41,883 nucleotides of DNA from Bacteroidales bacterium. GTDB lineage: Bacteria; Bacteroidota; Bacteroidia; Bacteroidales; UBA932. Below the pieces are notes generated by a model, which was given only the letters and a program-made list of their open reading frames with translations, was not told where the DNA came from and ran no database searches. The stretch lies in assembly GCA_024398295.1 (NCBI GenBank), contig JAKSJL010000009.1:1-41883 (forward strand), given 5' to 3'. Position numbers and translations under genes: made by a program. This document shows, in pieces, positions 41,477-41,883 of the stretch (within the stretch, counting starts at the first letter, position 1; each line of letters opens with the position of its first letter).

Positions 41477-41883
41477 ATGAAAAAGCTATATAGCATAGTT
41501 TCATTAGCAGTCGTTGCACTTGGACTCGCAGCCTGCAACGACAAGCAGGCAACTACTCCTTCCGAGCAGCCTGCAGACCACCAGATCACCATCGTGGCCA
41601 ATACCGAGAGCGGTGTCGACACAAAGACATCTCTGTCGGGCGATGATCAGACCGGCTACCAGGTGCTGTGGAGTAAAGGGGACGAGATTAATGTGCTCGC
41701 GCCTGGAAGGATTTTGAAGTATTCCATAACCGACGGAGTTGGTACGACGAGAGGCACATTTATGGGCGAAGCACCAGTAGGCGGCACCGCAACTATTAAA
41801 AGCTGGGCGTATTACGCTACTGACGGAAATTCTTTGTCTGGCATATCACATTACAATGCGGACAATGTAATCAGCTCTGCCCC
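41477..41883 (+). CDS. Fimbrillin-like lipoprotein, 3' end outside window
   Basis: The first 135 codons of a lipoprotein are present (lipobox GLAAC, C20; begins MKKLYSIVSLAVVALGLAAC). After a short linker the text TKTSLSGDDQTGYQVLWSKGD followed by EINVLAPG is the typical N-terminal signature of the FimA/Mfa fimbrillin family of Bacteroidota: the TKT-S-L step, then W-x-x-G-D-x-I. These proteins are exported as lipoproteins and many polymerise into surface fibres after proteolysis; others act as single surface proteins. The gene is open at the window edge. A purine-rich site (AGAAGAGA, 41467-41474) lies just before the ATG. It is presumably co-transcribed with the small acidic-tailed protein and the helical lipoprotein. 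Confidence 0.75.
   Translation, partial: MKKLYSIVSLAVVALGLAACNDKQATTPSEQPADHQITIVANTESGVDTKTSLSGDDQTGYQVLWSKGDEINVLAPGRILKYSITDGVGTTRGTFMGEAPVGGTATIKSWAYYATDGNSLSGISHYNADNVISSA

Overview
The window comes from a member of the Bacteroidota, most likely a gut- or rumen-type Bacteroidales. The evidence is two SusC/SusD outer-membrane pairs, many lipoproteins ending their signal in LASC-like lipoboxes, an AraC regulator fused to membrane helices, a fimbrillin-type lipoprotein, and promoters of the Bacteroidetes form (TTG or TTTG, about 20 bases, then TAnnTTTG). I cannot place it at genus level from the sequence alone. No rRNA, tRNA, transposase, integrase or CRISPR array was recognised.

Left flank (1-1852): a tandem array of 51-base hairpin repeats lies downstream of a short formate/nitrite-type transporter. 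A CPBP-family intramembrane protease is divergent from that transporter. Polysaccharide utilisation locus 1 (1948-26063) follows. It opens with a membrane-anchored sensor/LuxR-type regulator coupled to a GH31 alpha-glucosidase. Its core is two divergent operons around a 262-base control region (16993-17254) that carries repeated operator-like motifs. The leftward operon encodes GH3, a modular GH144, GH144, GH3 and GH43. The rightward operon encodes SusC, SusD, GH144, GH97 and a secreted EEP-family phosphoesterase lipoprotein. Three GH144-family proteins plus two GH3 enzymes point to beta-1,2-glucan as substrate: GH144 enzymes cut the polymer or release sophorose, and GH3 takes the oligosaccharides to glucose. 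GH31, GH43, GH97 and the phosphoesterase suggest that the natural substrate is decorated.

A GC-rich calcineurin-like phosphoesterase (26060-27235) is convergent with locus 1. Locus 2 (27450-36771) has its own promoter and encodes SusC, SusD, two small surface-lipoprotein candidates, a strong terminator, a mini carboxypeptidase-regulatory-like protein and a GH2 enzyme. It has no dedicated regulator beside it.

Right flank (36768-41883): two exported proteins of unknown function and a possible 46-residue membrane peptide, all leftward; an AraC regulator with an integral-membrane sensor region; then a rightward cluster with a 567-residue helical lipoprotein that has a loose resemblance to pore-forming toxins, a 53-residue acidic-tailed peptide, and the start of a fimbrillin-like lipoprotein cut by the window edge.

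The strongest leads are the beta-1,2-glucan system with phosphoesterase, its repeated operator, the regulator that would have to bind DNA from the membrane, the terminator abutting a start codon at 34073, and the helical lipoprotein/small peptide/fimbrillin cluster at the right edge.
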